This document shows, in pieces, positions 1-6,431 of a DNA stretch of 12,399 nucleotides (positions within the stretch are counted from its first letter, which is position 1; each line of letters opens with the position of its first letter). The stretch is taken from assembly GCA_009787435.1 (NCBI GenBank), contig WRFW01000195.1, forward strand, positions 1-12,399, given 5' to 3'. Made by a program: the position numbers and the translations under genes. Below the pieces are notes generated by a model that was not told the origin of the DNA, searched no databases, and was given only the letters and a program-made list of their open reading frames with translations. Origin of the DNA: Defluviitaleaceae bacterium (GTDB taxonomy: Bacteria; Bacillota; Clostridia; Lachnospirales; UBA5962).

Positions 1-5
1 TTACT

Positions 6-49
6 CTTAAACTGCTCTTTATAGTAAGCAACTATAAGAGCGGTTTAAG
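6..49. repeat. Long imperfect hairpin at the window edge
   Basis: Arms 6-25 and 31-49 are inverted repeats around the 5-nt loop AAGCA, with one bulged T and one G-T pair. No T-run follows on either strand, so it is not a typical intrinsic terminator. It may be the end of an element or the 3' end of a gene outside the window. Its role is unknown. Confidence 0.6.
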
Positions 50-66
50 AAACATTCCCCCAAGGC

Positions 67-239
67 ATTATGCACCACCGCAGGCGGCTAGCTTCGCTAG
101 TTTTTAATTTTTTAAAATTATACTTGGGCATTTTTAAAAAGGCTTGCCATCTGGGTAAATTCGCGGCGTTTTATTTCGAAAACTAAAATAGTACTCCGCG
201 ATTATGCACCACCGCAGGTGGTTTAAAAAAGGCTTGACA
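67..239 (+). repeat. Pair of two-part direct repeats upstream of a promoter
   Basis: A 21-bp unit at 67-87 recurs at 201-221 with one difference. Each copy contains the hairpin motif CCACC-GCA-GG(C/T)GG, which pairs fully only in the second copy. A second unit, TTAAAAA(A)GGCTTGNCA, occurs at about 133-149 and again at 223-239. In the second copy one base change gives the exact -35 hexamer TTGACA. Between them, CGCGG and CCGCG (about 162-200) can also pair. I see no convincing gene in 1-230. The block looks like small intergenic repeats of the kind scattered through a genome. Confidence 0.55.
88..107 (+). terminator. Possible intrinsic terminator
   Basis: CTAGC (88-92), loop TTC and GCTAG (96-100) are followed by TTTTTAATTTTTT. 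The stem is only 5 bp, so termination would be weak. It might end a plus-strand transcript entering from the left edge, or simply belong to the repeat block. Confidence 0.4.
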
Positions 240-262
240 AATTTTTTATTTAGTGATATAAT
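234..262 (+). promoter_or_regulatory. Consensus sigma-A promoter for RNA copy A
   Basis: TTGACA (234-239) and TATAAT (257-262) are both exact consensus hexamers with the optimal 17-bp spacer. Transcription should start near 269, which places the structured RNA at the very 5' end of the transcript. This is the strongest promoter visible in the window. Confidence 0.85.
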
Positions 263-269
263 AATTGAA

Positions 270-367
270 CACCTCTGGAAACTATTAAGTTTTTAAAAGG
301 CGCTTTAAAGATATCCTAATTTTGGGTGAACTAAAAACGACCGAAGAGAGTTTTTAAATATACCCAA
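270..367 (+). ncRNA. Candidate structured leader RNA, copy A
   Basis: The segment aligns with 11779-11886 at roughly 85% identity outside one small indel. Visible structure: hairpin P1 (277-294: seven pairs including two G-T, loop ATTA) and hairpin P3, with outer stem TTGGGT (322-327) to ACCCAA (362-367), inner stem TAAAAAC (332-338) to GTTTTTA (350-356), and loop GACCGAAGAGA (339-349). The middle hairpin of copy B is missing here. The copy starts 8 nt after a consensus -10 box, so it is a leader or short independent RNA. Downstream lie a 16-codon ORF, an inverted repeat and the peptide-binding lipoprotein gene. I do not recognise a known riboswitch or ribozyme class. The shared structure is seen; regulation is inferred. 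Confidence 0.6.
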
Positions 368-403
368 TTAAAATAAAATTTAATGAAAAGGAGCAGCTCA
401 CAT

Positions 404-454
404 ATGTATACATATATTAAAAAACAACGAAGGAGCAAGGGATTTGCAATTTAA
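404..454 (+). CDS. Possible 16-aa leader peptide
   Basis: ATG at 404 has AAGGAG at 388-393, a good Shine-Dalgarno site about 10 nt upstream, and the frame encodes MYTYIKKQRRSKGFAI before TAA at 452-454. The peptide is basic and has no recognisable family. Its last five codons and stop lie inside the left arm (437-463) of a 27-bp inverted repeat, the arrangement expected for translation-coupled attenuation. An in-frame ATG at 383 lacks a ribosome binding site. Such a short frame can occur by chance, so the call rests on the RBS and its placement. Confidence 0.35.
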   Translation: MYTYIKKQRRSKGFAI

Positions 455-598
455 GTGGGGTTTCCACGCTATATTAAAAATTCCTAAGCGTTTCTAGTAA
501 AAAACTTAGTAGCTTACCTAGCTTACCAAAGTTTAATTTTTAAAATAATAAATTACAAAAACCCTAAAGCAAAATCCCACTTTTAGTGCAAATCCCTT
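437..598. repeat. 27-bp inverted repeat, 108-bp interior
   Basis: Positions 437-463 pair with 572-598: 23 of 27 positions are complementary and one more is a G-T pair. The interior is AT-rich with a short direct repeat (AGCTTACC twice, about 512-528) and no gene. The right arm ends in TCCCTTTTATAATTTT, so in RNA the long stem is followed by a U-rich run. It could be a large attenuator stem ahead of the lipoprotein gene or a small non-autonomous insertion. No target-site duplication is visible. Confidence 0.6.
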
Positions 599-662
599 TT
601 ATAATTTTCTACAATTTTTCAAAACTTAAAATTATAAAACATACCGAAAAGGGAGACTTATT

Positions 663-2267
663 ATGCACACTAAAAATCAAAAATCAAAACTTTTTTTTCT
701 ATTCACTTTATTCTTAACGGCTTGCAGCTATAACTATGGAAGCCCTGCTATAAACAATCCTAATTTATATGAAAATAGCAATAGTTCTGAGATAAACCAA
801 ACTATAAACAGCACAGAACTTGTATTTATTCAATCTGCAGACCCACCATCTTTTGACCCACACAACAATAACGATTCTGTTTCAACAGAAGCAACTTCGC
901 AAATATTTGAAACATTAACTACTTTTGATGAAAATGGAACTGTAGTTGGTCTTTTGGCGTATTCTTTTTTAAATTTAGATGATTACACTTGGGAATTTAA
1001 CATAAGAAGTGGTGTTTATTTTCATGATGGTGCTTATTTAAATGCACAAGCAGTTTATACTTCTTTAACTAGACTTTTAGACCCAGAGAATGCTTCTGTT
1101 CGTGCCTTTATGCTATCGGCGATTAGCGAAGTTGTAATTATAGATGAATATACAATTCAAATAATAACCGAAGTCCCTTTTGGCCCTTTGCCTGCACACT
1201 TAGCTAACCCTGCTGGGAAAATAATATCACCGCTTGCTATAGAAAAAGAAGCCCAAGACGGGCTCACTATTAATGAAAATCCTATAGGCACTGGGCCTTT
1301 TGTTTTCGTTTCAAGAGCACACGGGGCTTATACACTTTTTGAACGTTTTGAGGAGTATTGGGGAACACCTGCCCTAAGCGAAACTTTGCGTTTTGTATCT
1401 GTAACAGAGCCTGCTACACGCTCTGCAATGCTTGAAACTGGCGAGGGGCATGTTACTAGCTTGCAGCCTCAGCAAGTAGCTAATTTTATTGGAAATGGGG
1501 CTGTAAACTTGATTCAAATACCTATGAACCGTTTAGAATATATAGGCTTTAATACTCAGCACCCGCCATTTGATAATAAGCTAGTTAGACAAGCTTTAAC
1601 GATGGCAATAAACCGTGAAAATATTCTTTATGGATTAGCAGAGGGAATGGGAGTGCTAGCCCATAACCCAATTGCACCAGGAATATCAATAGCACCCGAT
1701 TATTCCAATTTAAACACATTAGAGCACAATATAGAACTGGCAAAAACTCTTTTAACAGAAGCAGGCTTTCCAAATGGGTTTGAAACTACTATTTACGTTG
1801 GCTATGGAAACACAGTTCGCCAGCTTACAGCAGAATATGTGCAAGCTACCCTTGCCCAAATAGGGGTAACTGTTCATATAAACTTTATGGAGTGGGGAGC
1901 ATTTTTAGATGCAATAGATGCAGGCGAGCATGAAATGTATGTGCTCGGGTGGACAACTACAACAGGCGACCCAGATATGGCTATATGGCCGCTATACCAT
2001 AGCACTATGCATGGTCCCTCTGGGAACACTGTTTTCCACACAAATAGAATAGTCGATGAATTGCTTCTTAGAGGGCGAGGAACTTTAGATTTAGAAGAAA
2101 GAGAAGAAATATATTTAGAACTTGCACAAATTTTAATAGACACAGCAGCTAGAATATATCTTTATCACCCTTTTGCTAATTTCGGTGTTAGAACAGAGAT
2201 TGAGGGAATGATAGTAAATAGCAATGGTGTTCCTTTCTTTCATTCAGCAATTATTAATAATAATTAA
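663..2267 (+). CDS. Oligopeptide-type ABC transporter substrate-binding lipoprotein
   Basis: This is a 534-aa extracytoplasmic solute-binding protein of family 5 (OppA/DppA type), which captures peptides or similar ligands and delivers them to an ABC permease. The N-terminus is a lipoprotein signal: hydrophobic segment 10-20 and lipobox LTA-C with lipidated Cys21. A Ser/Asn-rich linker follows, then the family 5 domain from about residue 50, with typical blocks such as NPIGTGPFVFVS, VRQALTMAINREN and the WTTTTGDPD stretch near the C-terminus. The length is normal and the frame intact. ATG 663 is preceded by GGGAG (651-655) at good spacing. No permease or ATPase gene is adjacent, so its partner must be encoded elsewhere. 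Whether transcription starts at the promoter at 234-262 or closer is unclear; I see no strong promoter in 600-650. The exact ligand cannot be told from the sequence. Confidence 0.9.
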   Translation: MHTKNQKSKLFFLFTLFLTACSYNYGSPAINNPNLYENSNSSEINQTINSTELVFIQSADPPSFDPHNNNDSVSTEATSQIFETLTTFDENGTVVGLLAYSFLNLDDYTWEFNIRSGVYFHDGAYLNAQAVYTSLTRLLDPENASVRAFMLSAISEVVIIDEYTIQIITEVPFGPLPAHLANPAGKIISPLAIEKEAQDGLTINENPIGTGPFVFVSRAHGAYTLFERFEEYWGTPALSETLRFVSVTEPATRSAMLETGEGHVTSLQPQQVANFIGNGAVNLIQIPMNRLEYIGFNTQHPPFDNKLVRQALTMAINRENILYGLAEGMGVLAHNPIAPGISIAPDYSNLNTLEHNIELAKTLLTEAGFPNGFETTIYVGYGNTVRQLTAEYVQATLAQIGVTVHINFMEWGAFLDAIDAGEHEMYVLGWTTTTGDPDMAIWPLYHSTMHGPSGNTVFHTNRIVDELLLRGRGTLDLEEREEIYLELAQILIDTAARIYLYHPFANFGVRTEIEGMIVNSNGVPFFHSAIINNN

Positions 2268-2405
2268 GTTTAAATCCGTCGTTTGCATACGCCCCTTTGG
2301 GGCTTTAAACTTGTGTATATTTTGTGAATAAAATGGCTGCAAATAATAAGATTTGGGGTGAGCCATTTTTACTAAAGTGGGCAAAGCCCACCTTGCGGAT
2401 TAAAA
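2268..2405. repeat. Multi-hairpin element after the lipoprotein gene
   Basis: Three hairpins lie in a row: GCCCC-TTT-GGGGC (2291-2303), AAAATGGCT (2330-2338) with AGCCATTTT (2361-2369), and GTGGGC-AAA-GCCCAC (2377-2391). AATCCG (2273-2278) can pair with CGGATT (2396-2401) and close the whole block. An alternative stem, GTTTAAA (2268-2274) with TTTAAAC (2304-2310), competes with it. The middle hairpin ends in a T-run and could terminate transcription. This could be a structured 3' UTR, an intergenic repeat, or stacked weak terminators. Confidence 0.5.
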
Positions 2406-2410
2406 TAAAT

Positions 2411-2438
2411 AAAAAAGAGGGGCTAGCCTCTCTTTTTT
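2411..2438. terminator. Bidirectional intrinsic terminator
   Basis: A 28-nt palindrome, complementary throughout apart from one G-T pair, has six A's on the left, a GC-rich core around GGCTAGCC, and six T's on the right. It gives a stem followed by a U-run on both strands. It lies between the plus-strand lipoprotein gene and the minus-strand wal operon and should end both transcripts. Confidence 0.88.
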
Positions 2439-2461
2439 ATTTAAAATAATAATTTTCTTAG

Positions 2462-2641
2462 TTATTGCTGTGCTAATAGCTGAGTTCTTAAAGAATTATA
2501 TTGCCTAATCGTTAGATTGCCTCTATTAAAGTTTGAGCGTAAACGGACTAGTTGAGCTTCAAGACCGCCTCTTAAGCCGCTTGTGTCTGATATTAGAGAA
2601 ATTGCCGGCTAATTAAAGCCGACAAAATACCTAACTAACAT
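2462..2641 (-). pseudogene. SHOCT-like small protein, interrupted by an in-frame stop
   Basis: Read on the minus strand, ATG at 2641 opens MLVRYFVGFN, then TAG (2609-2611), then 48 more codons in the same frame to TAA (2462-2464). The C-terminal part has the spacing of a SHOCT (short C-terminal) domain: L..L...F..G.LT...Y..L...LL, ending in LLAQQ. The TAG lies in a hairpin, GCCGGCT/AGCCGAC (2604-2623). There is no clear ribosome binding site before the ATG and no start codon after the TAG. It sits 20 nt behind the MutS-like gene and 23 nt before the shared terminator. Most likely it is the remnant of a small gene; a truncated real gene with an unusual start is possible. The SHOCT assignment is by eye. 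Confidence 0.4.
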
Positions 2642-2661
2642 TTTTTTGAACTTGATTTTCT

Positions 2662-4299
2662 CTACTCTATACCGACCATTTTCATAAGATAAATTGCATT
2701 TCTCGTTGTGCTTATTCCCTCTCTCATTTTGTAATCAAATGAAATTTTATTTCCTAGGTAATCTTCTTTAAAATGAAAGTTTGTGAAACCTTGTTTGCCT
2801 TGAAAATTATTTGATACTTCTAAATCGTGTGTAGTTATTAAGCCTAGGCTGCCGAAAAGCTGCTCTAAAACTTTTTTAGCACCTGCTATTCTATCTTCTG
2901 AGTTTGTTCCTCTAAAAATCTCATCTATTAAAAACAACATTGGAACATTTTCTTTTCTCTTTTTAATTATTTTTTCTATACGGATAAGCTCTGCATAAAA
3001 AGTTGAAATATTTTCTTCTAAATTGTCTGTAATACGCATAGAAGTTAAAATTGAAAGCTTAGGTGCTTCAAAAGATTTTGCAAAAACCGGTGCCCCTGCA
3101 TAAAATAGAACTAGGTTTGTACCTATCGTTCTAAGAAAAGTAGTTTTGCCGCTCATATTGCTTCCAGAAACTATCGCTATACCATCTAATTTTATGGAAT
3201 TAGAAATAGGCTTTTCTATTAAAGGGTGGGTTAAAAGCTCAGCTGTTATTTTATTTTCATTAATCAATTTTGGATAGCTAGTATCTTCAAATTGAGCTAC
3301 ATTAGCCAAAGTTAGCATAGCTTCAAAATGGGCTACTTGTTTAAGCCATTTTTCAATATCTATCTTCCCTCTTAGCTCTTCTAAGTAAGTTGCTAAGTTA
3401 ACGTCCCAAAGGAGCCCTAAATTTAAGATTAAGTATAAAATAAAATTGTGGCGAACGTTTATAGCTTCTGCAAGAAAGTTAATTTTATTAATGTTCTTTA
3501 AAGCTTCCCCATCTATTAAAGCGGCTTTTGCTTCTTTATTCAAGTGTGCTTCAAATTCAGTTTCTGCAATCAAAGAGATTATATTTTTTATATTTCCCAT
3601 TGCTTTTTTAAAGCGGTATAAAGGTGAAACTGTTTTATTAACGAACACGAAGAGAGCCAAAAACAAAGCTATGTTAGCAAAAAAGGCTACTATAAACACT
3701 TCAAACCAGCCTAAAAATATAGAGCCAATTAAAATAGTGGGCACTAACACGGCTAAAATTTTTATTAGCGGATTTTTTAAGACTTTCTCATTAGTCTTAA
3801 AAAGTTGGATTAGCTCTTCAGGATTTTCAGATATTTCACGGTTTAAAGAAAGCTCTATTTTAAGCTTTGTAATAAGCTCTTTATTTTCACTAAGTTCTTT
3901 TACTGCTTCTTGTCTCTTTAAAATTTCTGAATTTGGCTCAGTTAAAAGTTCTTTAACATATAACCTGCCGAAGTAGGTTTTTGCTTCATTAAATTTTTGA
4001 AAAATGGAAGCTCTGCCGAAAATATCTAAATCGGAGGAATATTGGTGGTCTTGGTTTATGAATTCTGCCCCATCATCTTTCCAAGTTTTCCATTCATTTG
4101 TTTTTCTATCTTGCTCTAATTTGGCTATCTTTTTAGCTGCTTCTTGTTTATATTTTTGTGTTCTATTTTTGTAGTCTTTAAATAGAGACAAAATAAACGT
4201 TATTGAAAAGGGTATGAAAGCGAGATAAAAGCCAGTTTGCCATATTATTAAAAACACTACTATGTGCAGCAATGTAAAATTTACGTACGTATTTTTCAA
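2662..4299 (-). CDS. Membrane-attached MutS-family ATPase
   Basis: This 545-aa protein has the C-terminal MutS ATPase domain: Walker A GSNMSGKTT (379-387), the ISTFYAEL segment (431-438), Walker B LFLIDE (455-460), and TTHD (489-492). It lacks the N-terminal mismatch-recognition domain of true MutS and the C-terminal Smr domain of MutS2. Instead it has hydrophobic, probably membrane-spanning segments at about 8-40 and 177-221, with a helical lever-like region between them and the ATPase domain. Proteins with this layout are usually annotated MutS-related DNA mismatch repair protein, but their function is not established and classical mismatch repair is unlikely. The start is TTG at 4299, supported by AAGGAG seven to twelve nt upstream. 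It follows yycI by 36 nt on the same strand, so it is probably the last intact gene of the operon. Confidence 0.85.
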   Translation of the reverse strand: MKNTYVNFTLLHIVVFLIIWQTGFYLAFIPFSITFILSLFKDYKNRTQKYKQEAAKKIAKLEQDRKTNEWKTWKDDGAEFINQDHQYSSDLDIFGRASIFQKFNEAKTYFGRLYVKELLTEPNSEILKRQEAVKELSENKELITKLKIELSLNREISENPEELIQLFKTNEKVLKNPLIKILAVLVPTILIGSIFLGWFEVFIVAFFANIALFLALFVFVNKTVSPLYRFKKAMGNIKNIISLIAETEFEAHLNKEAKAALIDGEALKNINKINFLAEAINVRHNFILYLILNLGLLWDVNLATYLEELRGKIDIEKWLKQVAHFEAMLTLANVAQFEDTSYPKLINENKITAELLTHPLIEKPISNSIKLDGIAIVSGSNMSGKTTFLRTIGTNLVLFYAGAPVFAKSFEAPKLSILTSMRITDNLEENISTFYAELIRIEKIIKKRKENVPMLFLIDEIFRGTNSEDRIAGAKKVLEQLFGSLGLITTHDLEVSNNFQGKQGFTNFHFKEDYLGNKISFDYKMREGISTTRNAIYLMKMVGIE

Positions 4300-4335
4300 T
4301 TAAAACTCCTTTTTAACAATGCCAAATTATAAAAA

Positions 4336-5106
4336 CTAATATGCACTAATTAAAGCACTTTTTTCATAGCCACCTAATTTAAAAATTATTCTGAAAAATG
4401 GGATTGCCATTTCATAACTTAAAAGGTCGTATACTATATTTGCACTCAAAATTAAATCTGCATCGTATATTTGCATAAAATTTAATAAAACTTCATCTAT
4501 AGGTCTTAAAACTCTATATGAGCCGAAAAAAGATATAGGAGTTAAATAGTTAAAATTTATCTTGTGGATATTCCCATTTACAAATGTAAATATTATGTGG
4601 TTGTTGTAAATGAGTTCTCTAAAATATTCAGCCCGATAAGCTAACACAAAGCCATATGGTGTGTTGCGGGCATAATCTAATTGAACATTAATATTAAGCG
4701 ATGATATAATATTTTCTGCAAAAGCTTTTTTATGGTCTAAATTTTTAAAAGGAGCTTTTGCAGAAATATTTTCATATATAAAGCCTGTGTTTGTGAAAGT
4801 TATTTTTTCAAAATCATTATAAAATATATTTTGTGAAATGCGGATATTTTCATTGTTTATAAAAAGTATTGGTGTAATATTGTGGCGGTTTAAAGTTCGC
4901 TCTGAAAAGTGAATTTGTTTTTTAGGGCTTGGCGTTATAAATCTAAAATTTGAAGCTAGTTCTATTCCGTTTTCATTTAAAACGTGAGTAATAGTATTTA
5001 TTCTTTCCGAGCCTAAGCTAAGCTCTGAAAATCTAATGATTAAAAGGGCTATATTTAAAAGAGCAAAGGCTACTATACTTATATTTTTTGCATTTTCCCA
5101 TTTCAT
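4336..5106 (-). CDS. yycI: YycI-like regulator of the WalK kinase
   Basis: This 256-aa protein has one N-terminal membrane anchor (MKWENAKNISIVAFALLNIALL) and an extracytoplasmic remainder. The opening M-W--AKN followed by a hydrophobic helix is typical of YycI proteins, as is the position directly after yycH in a walRK operon. In Bacillus, YycI and YycH bind WalK in the membrane and restrain it; a similar role is inferred here. I chose ATG 5106 because its first bases overlap the yycH stop (ATGA, 5103-5106), a sign of translational coupling, and GGAGGG lies upstream. A GTG at 5124 would add six residues but falls within that ribosome binding site. Sequence conservation in this family is low, so identification leans on context. 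Confidence 0.72.
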   Translation of the reverse strand: MKWENAKNISIVAFALLNIALLIIRFSELSLGSERINTITHVLNENGIELASNFRFITPSPKKQIHFSERTLNRHNITPILFINNENIRISQNIFYNDFEKITFTNTGFIYENISAKAPFKNLDHKKAFAENIISSLNINVQLDYARNTPYGFVLAYRAEYFRELIYNNHIIFTFVNGNIHKINFNYLTPISFFGSYRVLRPIDEVLLNFMQIYDADLILSANIVYDLLSYEMAIPFFRIIFKLGGYEKSALISAY

Positions 5107-6431
5107 TTTAAAATAACCCTCCACCCGAGAGAGAGAGTTTGTTCTTCTCTCGTATTTAAATTATTTTTTAAATATCCAAAACTAACATTATTTTCAGAGC
5201 CTACAATATTTATAAAGTCTATAGCGTCTTTGCTTATATTAGCCGTTTCATCGGTTAGTATAAAAGGCATCATCCTTTTGTATGAAACTACAACACCAGA
5301 GTCAACTTTAATTTCAGCAAATGGCTCGCCTAAATAAACTGGAAAATTGTTTATTAAATAGTCAAAATAAAAAGTTGTTATATTTTCTGAATAGGCAAAA
5401 TTTGATAAAGTTATTCCACCTACACTAGGGCTAATATTTATATTTTCAGCATTCATAAAATTTTTTGCCGCATTAAAATTAATTAAAACATTTGCTTCGC
5501 TTATAATTCTATTCGGTCTATAGTTTGTATATGTTAGCCTATCGCCAAAAGTTACGACTGAGTTTTCGCCTGCAAAGCGGTATATACCATCTTCATAGCT
5601 TATCCAAACTTCGGAAGGGTTTAAAAAGAAAACGCTTGCTGCTTCAAAAATAGTTACAACTTCTGAAAATTTTAGAGGACTAATATTTTGAGAAACTAAT
5701 TCACTTTCTTGCCACCTAGCTAGAAAGTTATTTCTAGGCAAATTAAAGCCCATAAGAAAACTGCTAGAATAATAAAAGTTTTGAGTAGTTAGCCTTGCGT
5801 TTGCTTCTGCTATTCTGTTCATTAAAATGTTGTGGTATTCGCTATTTACTAACTGTGCTCTTTCTGTAAAATTATTAACAGAATCAAACAATTCTATATA
5901 GACTACATTAAAATTTTGCTCTGAGGGGGAAACTAAAATGCCTGTAACATATGGTAATTGAGTAGCACCGAAATATTTTTCAAATAAATAGCTAGGTATG
6001 GGGAAAGAATAATCATAAAAAATGCCCCGAAAATTTAGAGTGTTATAATTTAATTGGTGCAAAGTTGTGCTTATTACTGGCGGCCTGCCACCGAGCCTAT
6101 TTTTTATTATATTATTTATTTGATAATCTGGGCTAGTTAAATAAGTGGGCACGAAGCGATTACCCCTTGGCGATGTTAAAATTCTTCTTGGCATGAAAAA
6201 ATAACTTTCAAAGTCTTCACTTTCTAATGGTGAATTAGCTACAAAAAAGCTATGACCACTCGTTAGCCATAGCTCAGAAGAAAGCAAAATAGAAGTTAAA
6301 ATGAGAAAGCACAAAAACAAGGTTTTCAATTTTGAACTTATATTTTGCTTTTGAAATTGAAAGTTTTTTAATTTTGAAGCGGCATTTTCAAATGTGAAAC
6401 TTTTTAATTTTGAAAAAGTTATTTTATTCAT
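5103..6431 (-). CDS. yycH: YycH-like regulator of the WalK kinase
   Basis: This 442-aa protein has a short basic cytoplasmic tail, one membrane helix (about 38-55), and a large outside portion. Stretches such as SYEDGIYRF and the closing YFDYLINNFPVY...VSYKR fit YycH/YycI folds. With YycI it should form a membrane complex that tunes WalK. The tail carries three SKLK motifs spaced 12-14 residues apart, which is unusual. ATG 6431 overlaps the end of the preceding gene by 8 nt and has a weak AGG motif; an upstream in-frame TTG at 6446 would add five residues but has no ribosome binding site. The C-terminus overlaps yycI by 4 nt. Family membership is inferred from topology, motifs and position between walK and yycI. 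Confidence 0.68.
   Translation of the reverse strand: MNKITFSKLKSFTFENAASKLKNFQFQKQNISSKLKTLFLCFLILTSILLSSELWLTSGHSFFVANSPLESEDFESYFFMPRRILTSPRGNRFVPTYLTSPDYQINNIIKNRLGGRPPVISTTLHQLNYNTLNFRGIFYDYSFPIPSYLFEKYFGATQLPYVTGILVSPSEQNFNVVYIELFDSVNNFTERAQLVNSEYHNILMNRIAEANARLTTQNFYYSSSFLMGFNLPRNNFLARWQESELVSQNISPLKFSEVVTIFEAASVFFLNPSEVWISYEDGIYRFAGENSVVTFGDRLTYTNYRPNRIISEANVLINFNAAKNFMNAENINISPSVGGITLSNFAYSENITTFYFDYLINNFPVYLGEPFAEIKVDSGVVVSYKRMMPFILTDETANISKDAIDFINIVGSENNVSFGYLKNNLNTREEQTLSLGWRVILK

Noticed and set aside
70..186. 38-codon frame starting at ATG 70 (MHHRRR...)
   Set aside because: It starts inside a direct repeat, runs through a hairpin with a T-run, and has no ribosome binding site. 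It is best explained as repeat DNA.
270..367. Assignment of the leader RNA to a known class (c-di-GMP, THF, SAM, T-box, hammerhead)
   Set aside because: The conserved cores I know for these classes, such as the T-box AGGGTGG or hammerhead CTGATGA/GAAA, are not present. Similarity was limited to short common strings.
437..598. CRISPR array or full insertion sequence
   Set aside because: There is only a single inverted pair, with no regularly spaced direct repeats, no transposase frame and no visible target duplication.
2609..2611. Pyrrolysine or selenocysteine-like recoding at the TAG
   Set aside because: TAG is used as a normal stop by the adjacent MutS-like and yycI genes, and no supporting feature is visible. 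Decay of the small gene is simpler.
3446..3976. 176-codon plus-strand open frame opposite the MutS-like gene
   Set aside because: It lies wholly antisense to a well-supported gene, has no recognisable motif, and its Lys/Phe/Ser-rich composition is what the reverse of AT-rich coding sequence gives.
5104..5124. GTG at 5124 as the start of yycI
   Set aside because: The GTG lies in the GGAGG region that serves ATG 5106, and the YycI-type N-terminus begins at that ATG.
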